Part shown: piece after piece, positions 60,003-64,000 of the stretch
Numbering within the stretch: position 1 is the first letter of the stretch
Layout: each line of letters begins with the position of its first letter
DNA from: Phycisphaerales bacterium
Lineage (GTDB): Bacteria > Planctomycetota > Phycisphaerae > Phycisphaerales > UBA1924
Length of the DNA stretch: 64,000 nucleotides
Direction: 5' to 3'
NCBI GenBank assembly: GCA_016709445.1
Contig: JADJMV010000001.1
Span: 62,001 to 126,000 of the forward strand
The notes under the pieces: model-generated
Databases searched by the model: none
Told to the model about the DNA's origin: nothing
Seen by the model: the letters and a program-made list of their open reading frames with translations, nothing else
Program-made: the position numbers and the translations under genes

Positions 60003-63000
60003 TCATCCCCGGATCTGCTCCAGGATCGATGGGTCAAGGATCTCGTCGTCCCGCGCCAGCAGCAGAGCCTTGGCCATGACCTCCGCCGTCTTCGGGTCGT
60101 TGTCGGCGAAGGGCAGGAACAGGCGGCCCCGATATTGGCTGTGCACCGCCACAATGACGAGCACGCGGCCCGGCATCACCCGCGTGGTCGCGCTGCCGAG
60201 GTGTAGGCTGTAGGTTGCGAGCGTCCCGTCGACAATCGCGTGGTGACCCTCGACCCGCACGTTGGACAGTCCAAGCAGTTGGCATGTCTCCCGCAGCAAC
60301 GCGGCGCGCATCTCGACCGTCGAGGCCGAGGCCTCCGGATCCACCCCCCCGAGGTGGGCGACGCTCACGACGAGGTCCAGATCGCGCATTGTCTCGCTGA
60401 ACACCCGATCGGGCACCCCCGACATCGCGATCCGCTCGGAATCGCGATGCCGCTGGAAGGCGACACCCTCCAGCGTCAACCCCTCGATGTCGGCCGGCGT
60501 AAAGAAGGGCTCCTGGAACCACAGCTCCGCGGTAAGACCCTCGTCGTGGAACCTCTTCCGCACCCCCTCGCCGGGATCCAAGACCCACTGCCGGGCCTTG
60601 AGCAGCGAGAGCGCCTGCCTTGGATTCACCTGGTGCCCGGCGTACCGCCGGCTCAGATCGCAGCCGCCCACCTCGACGCCCGTCTTGGGATATACCTCGC
60701 GGAAGACCTGCTTGAAGGGCTGCACACGCTCGGCCCGCAAGCACTCGCGCTGCCACGCGTGCCAGTCCTTCCGCGCGAGCAGATCGAGGGGGTGCGCGAT
60801 CCGAACCGAGTCCATCCCCCCGACGGGCTCGACCGCCCCGCTGTGCGAGAGGAGCACCCTCCCGCCCTCGCTCGGATATCCGACAAGACCGCCCTCGCCG
60901 ATGAAGACGAGCCGCTCGAGCATGGGACGCAGCATCGGGTGCTCGAACAGCTCTCGCAGCTCCGGCCCGGAGAACGCATCCCCGCGGCACATCGACTCCT
61001 CGAGCGATAGGCGCATGCGCGACGTCTGCCGACGCAGGTCGGACACCCGGGCGCGAATCTGCTTCACGGCGTCGTCCTTGCCGAGCCTCGACGGGATCGT
61101 CTTCAGCGTCTTCCCCGCCTTCAAGGCCACCAGCTCGGGCTCACCGGCGCCCGTGATCGACAGCGAGAGCGTGGTGCCGTCTACGCTGATCTCGACCGGC
61201 CCCCGGGCCAGGTCGGCAACCGCGGCCGATTCCATCGCCCACTGCAACCGGCGCGGATCGCGGTACCCCGCTGTTCGCGCCAGGTTCGCCATGCCGATCT
61301 CGACGGCACGCCCCTCGCTCGCCTGACGCTGACTCCCGAACTTCCGGCTCCCGCGCTTGAACTCCTGCAGGAGCAGGTACCGTCGCAGCGTCTCCGCCTT
61401 CGCGTCCGCGGCGTCGGCGGGCAGGGGGACAAGCCCCAGGGCGCGGACGGAATCCTGGTGCCGCGACCGCCCGATGCGCCCCAGCAATTCCTCGACCTGG
61501 ACCCTCCCCAGCATCGCCCGCGCGAAGAGTTCTGCCCGCTTGTGCCCGCCGCTCTTCGACGCATACTTGGCCGGCTTGAGATACTGCTCCCACCCCTCCT
61601 CGCCGATCAGCGCGAGCACCCGACCAAACCACGCGACATCGACAGCGCCGTCCTCGAGCTCCTCGGCGTCCAGCTCCGTCCGCTCCGCGACCTGCGCCGA
61701 CCAGAGATCGCGGGCTTCACACTCCTCCCAGGAGGCCCGGCTCTTCGTGTGCGCATGGATCCACCACACCGCCTCCGCCAGCCCCTTCTTGCCCATCGCC
61801 CCCTCGATGCGCGAGGCCCACTGCGGCGCAAACATCGCGACCTCCAGCATCCGAGCCCCACCAACGCCCGACGCACGGAGCAGGCGTCCAAACTCCTCCG
61901 CGGTATCCAGTCCGCCCGGCCGGGTCGCGAAAAGGAGGCGGCTGAGCGACCCGACGCGCGTCGGATCGGAGTGCTCGTGGTGCCGCAGGATCTTGTCCCT
62001 CCCCAGGGCGGCGATCAGAGCGAAGAGTTCGGTCGCGCCGCCCGAGTACGGGAGCATCGCCGCCGCGTGGCTGGCGGGGGTCGTCCGCTCCCCGCGCACC
62101 AGCTCGAGTTCGACCAGACGTTCGCGCACACGGCGGGCCGCCGCCGCAAGCTCCGGACGGGCCGCGAGCCCCGTCGGCGTCCGGAAGGTGCAGGCCTCCC
62201 GGATCGGGCCAAATCGATATCGAAGTCCCCAGTTGTCTTCGCTCTCCTTGGCGTGGAGCAGCATCCACGTGAAATCGCCCGCGTGAAGGAGCCCGGCATC
62301 GTACGCCGGCAGGAAAGTCTCGATGTCGCGCGGCTCGCCCCAAAGCCTGGTCCCATGCGCCACCGCGACGAGCACCAGCCGCGGGAGCCGCTCGGCTTGC
62401 TGCACCGTGATCGTCGAACCGGTCAGGCAAACGAACCCTCGGCACAGCGAATACCGCTCAGCGAAGGCGCTCTCTCGATGCCCTCGTGTCTCCGTGCGAC
62501 CCGCCAGATCGTCCGCCAGGCCGTCCTCCATATACCGGAAGAGCAGGTCCGTGCCCCCTTCCGGATTGGACAGACGCACAAGCCACGAGAGCAGACCCGA
62601 GAGGCCCCAGCCCAACTGCGAGTCCACCGCGGCCCGGACCGATCCGCGCAGTGTGGACTCCCACGCGGAGAAGTCGCGGCGAAGCGCCCACAGCCGCACG
62701 ATTTCCAGATTGTCTGTATCCCGCAGCTTCTTGCTCCGTCCTTCGAGCCATTCCGTCCAGACCTCCCAGAGGGGGAGCCGCGCCCGCGCGTCCTCCCGGA
62801 TATCCGAGCCGGGCTTCGGCTCAGGGAATAGGTGCACCGCATTGGCGAGCAGCGCGCGGGTTCTTCCCTCGTCTCCAAGGTCTCCGCCCTCGATCTCGAC
62901 CTCGGTCTCGCCGTGCTGGATGATGAGTTCGACGAGGTCATTCAGGCACGCCAATGCCGCCTTGGTCTCGATCGCCACCCCCGTTCGACGCACCTCGACC

Positions 63001-64000
63001 AGCGGCGACAGCGAGGCCGGAGGCGCCAGCCCGAAGCAGTCTTCGAGGGTCGCATCCTTGCTCTTGCCGCCAAGGAGTTGGTCGGAGATGTCCGCAAGCT
63101 CGCCGTGCCGCAGCAGTTCCTGGTGTCGCGAGACGACGGCCCGCACCGCCCCGGGGCTGGACTCGACGTATTGGGCGGCGATCTCCAGCCCCGCCGCCGC
63201 CTTCTTTGGGTCGCCCGACGCCAGCAACCGATCGACGACCTCCAGCGCTCGCTCGGCGGGAAGCTGGACGAGCCGCCCGATCACGGCCTTGCGCAACGTC
63301 CCCGCCTTGCGGTGCAGCAGCGAGCAGTACTGCTCGATCTCGTCCTCTCCCACCGGGCCGAGGTCCAGCGCCTTGAGCGCCGCAGAGTGGACGGGCTGGC
63401 GGGCGTCGGCTGTCAGGCCCAGCATCAGCGCACGAGCTTCGGGTGTGAGCTTCTTGCGCCGGGGTTTCTGCTCGCTATACAATCGCGGCTCGCGCAGCCC
63501 GGCCAATTCGCTGATGACCGAGACGCAGTCGGAGGATTCGAGCGCCGCCGCGATCGGGACGAGCCGCCCCGGCTGCCCGACGGCCAGCTGGCGCAGTGCG
63601 CCCCCCACCATCCCCCGGTCGTGCGTCTCCACCCACCACGGCCAGAGCAGCGGGCCGAGCGGCTGGGGCCGCGCCGGAGCGGCGTCAAAGATCGCCAGCG
63701 TCGCGTCGAAAAGGCCCGGCTCCACGCTCTCGAACTCGAAGTACGTCAGCGTTCGACACAAGGCCATCTGCAGGCGGGGGTCGGGCTCTCCGCCCGAGAT
63801 AATCCGCTCCACGATGCAGGCCCTGCTCAGCCCGGGAAGCCCGCAGCCCTGCAGGATGCGCAGGGCCGCCGCCCTCCGCTCGGGTTCCGGGTCGGCGAGC
63901 ATCGTCGCCGCCGCTTCCACCGCTGCTTCCCCATCTCGGAAGCCCAGGACCCAGAGCGCGAAGTACGCCTCCTCCCCACCACCGGCCGCCAGCGAGCCCC
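60003..64000 (-). CDS. large DUF4132 domain protein (5' end outside window)
   Basis: At least 1,331 residues are visible; the frame stays open to the window edge ('GGEEAYFALWVLGFRDGEAA'), so the start is not here and the GTG at 63920 is internal. The N-terminal part is a helical HEAT-like region ('DPEPERRAAALRIL'). The C-terminal part has the DUF4132 blocks: 'LGRIGRSRHQDSVRALGLVP', 'VSDLRRQTSRMRLSLEESM' and 'KQVFREVYPKTGVEVGGC', then the closing 'GRLFLPFADNDPKTAEVMAK' and 'LLARDDEILDPSILEQI'. DUF4132 proteins include the E. coli MolR/YehI group and often sit with WGR or AAA partners, function unknown. Confidence 0.9.
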   Translation of the reverse strand, partial: GSLAAGGGEEAYFALWVLGFRDGEAAVEAAATMLADPEPERRAAALRILQGCGLPGLSRACIVERIISGGEPDPRLQMALCRTLTYFEFESVEPGLFDATLAIFDAAPARPQPLGPLLWPWWVETHDRGMVGGALRQLAVGQPGRLVPIAAALESSDCVSVISELAGLREPRLYSEQKPRRKKLTPEARALMLGLTADARQPVHSAALKALDLGPVGEDEIEQYCSLLHRKAGTLRKAVIGRLVQLPAERALEVVDRLLASGDPKKAAAGLEIAAQYVESSPGAVRAVVSRHQELLRHGELADISDQLLGGKSKDATLEDCFGLAPPASLSPLVEVRRTGVAIETKAALACLNDLVELIIQHGETEVEIEGGDLGDEGRTRALLANAVHLFPEPKPGSDIREDARARLPLWEVWTEWLEGRSKKLRDTDNLEIVRLWALRRDFSAWESTLRGSVRAAVDSQLGWGLSGLLSWLVRLSNPEGGTDLLFRYMEDGLADDLAGRTETRGHRESAFAERYSLCRGFVCLTGSTITVQQAERLPRLVLVAVAHGTRLWGEPRDIETFLPAYDAGLLHAGDFTWMLLHAKESEDNWGLRYRFGPIREACTFRTPTGLAARPELAAAARRVRERLVELELVRGERTTPASHAAAMLPYSGGATELFALIAALGRDKILRHHEHSDPTRVGSLSRLLFATRPGGLDTAEEFGRLLRASGVGGARMLEVAMFAPQWASRIEGAMGKKGLAEAVWWIHAHTKSRASWEECEARDLWSAQVAERTELDAEELEDGAVDVAWFGRVLALIGEEGWEQYLKPAKYASKSGGHKRAELFARAMLGRVQVEELLGRIGRSRHQDSVRALGLVPLPADAADAKAETLRRYLLLQEFKRGSRKFGSQRQASEGRAVEIGMANLARTAGYRDPRRLQWAMESAAVADLARGPVEISVDGTTLSLSITGAGEPELVALKAGKTLKTIPSRLGKDDAVKQIRARVSDLRRQTSRMRLSLEESMCRGDAFSGPELRELFEHPMLRPMLERLVFIGEGGLVGYPSEGGRVLLSHSGAVEPVGGMDSVRIAHPLDLLARKDWHAWQRECLRAERVQPFKQVFREVYPKTGVEVGGCDLSRRYAGHQVNPRQALSLLKARQWVLDPGEGVRKRFHDEGLTAELWFQEPFFTPADIEGLTLEGVAFQRHRDSERIAMSGVPDRVFSETMRDLDLVVSVAHLGGVDPEASASTVEMRAALLRETCQLLGLSNVRVEGHHAIVDGTLATYSLHLGSATTRVMPGRVLVIVAVHSQYRGRLFLPFADNDPKTAEVMAKALLLARDDEILDPSILEQIRG

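Overview
The window looks like chromosome from a high-GC planctomycete, most likely of the class Phycisphaerae. The evidence is in the genes themselves. There are many secreted proteins that end in a dockerin-like pair of calcium-binding repeats finishing in a C-terminal Gly-Cys. There are two ECF sigma factor plus Ser/Thr-kinase/TPR operons, and proteins with 'WGENxGWxN' repeats, 'LTYQGxL' N-termini or LVIVD propellers. I see no rRNA, tRNA, CRISPR array or prophage.

Layout. 1-5056 (minus): a truncated beta-propeller protein, a dockerin protein and two tandem beta-helix paralogues. 5193-13864: a zinc metalloprotease, a sialidase-like dockerin protein, a THUMP-type RNA methyltransferase, an HtrA/DegP protease and another dockerin protein. 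14193-15662: a pRiA4b ORF-3-like protein, a small conserved protein and a decayed kinase-like gene. 16112-19006: a lower-GC island with a DUF3883 nuclease-like gene facing a two-gene operon of unknown function. 19062-20624: dihydrolipoyl dehydrogenase. 20767-43326: a large surface and secretome block, in which two sigma/kinase operons each stand head-to-head with a secreted-protein gene. 43341-57519: mostly housekeeping and enzymes (beta-helix enzyme, NuoG, TcmP with its three-Cys partner, TruA, DinB, GH29 fucosidase, DUF900 hydrolase, RNase R). 57516-59990: a small membrane protein, a REP-associated tyrosine transposase bracketed by REP hairpins, a VOC protein and a hypothetical. 60003-64000: a large DUF4132 protein that runs off the end.

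How the parts fit. The HtrA protease, metalloprotease, sialidase-like, fucosidase and beta-helix proteins suggest a life spent handling polysaccharides and protein at the cell surface. Dockerin tails, S74-type chaperone tails and the sigma/kinase modules suggest regulated display of surface proteins. No cohesin partner is visible here.

Two patterns run through the window. First, eleven genes lack a Shine-Dalgarno sequence and instead have a TANNCT hexamer 5-9 bases before the start codon, which suggests leaderless transcription. Other genes have ordinary AGGAGG-like sites. Second, at least six genes are split by single- or double-base indels, including the core genes nuoG and truA. That points to uncorrected assembly errors at least as much as to real pseudogenes, so protein predictions across those joints should be read with care.
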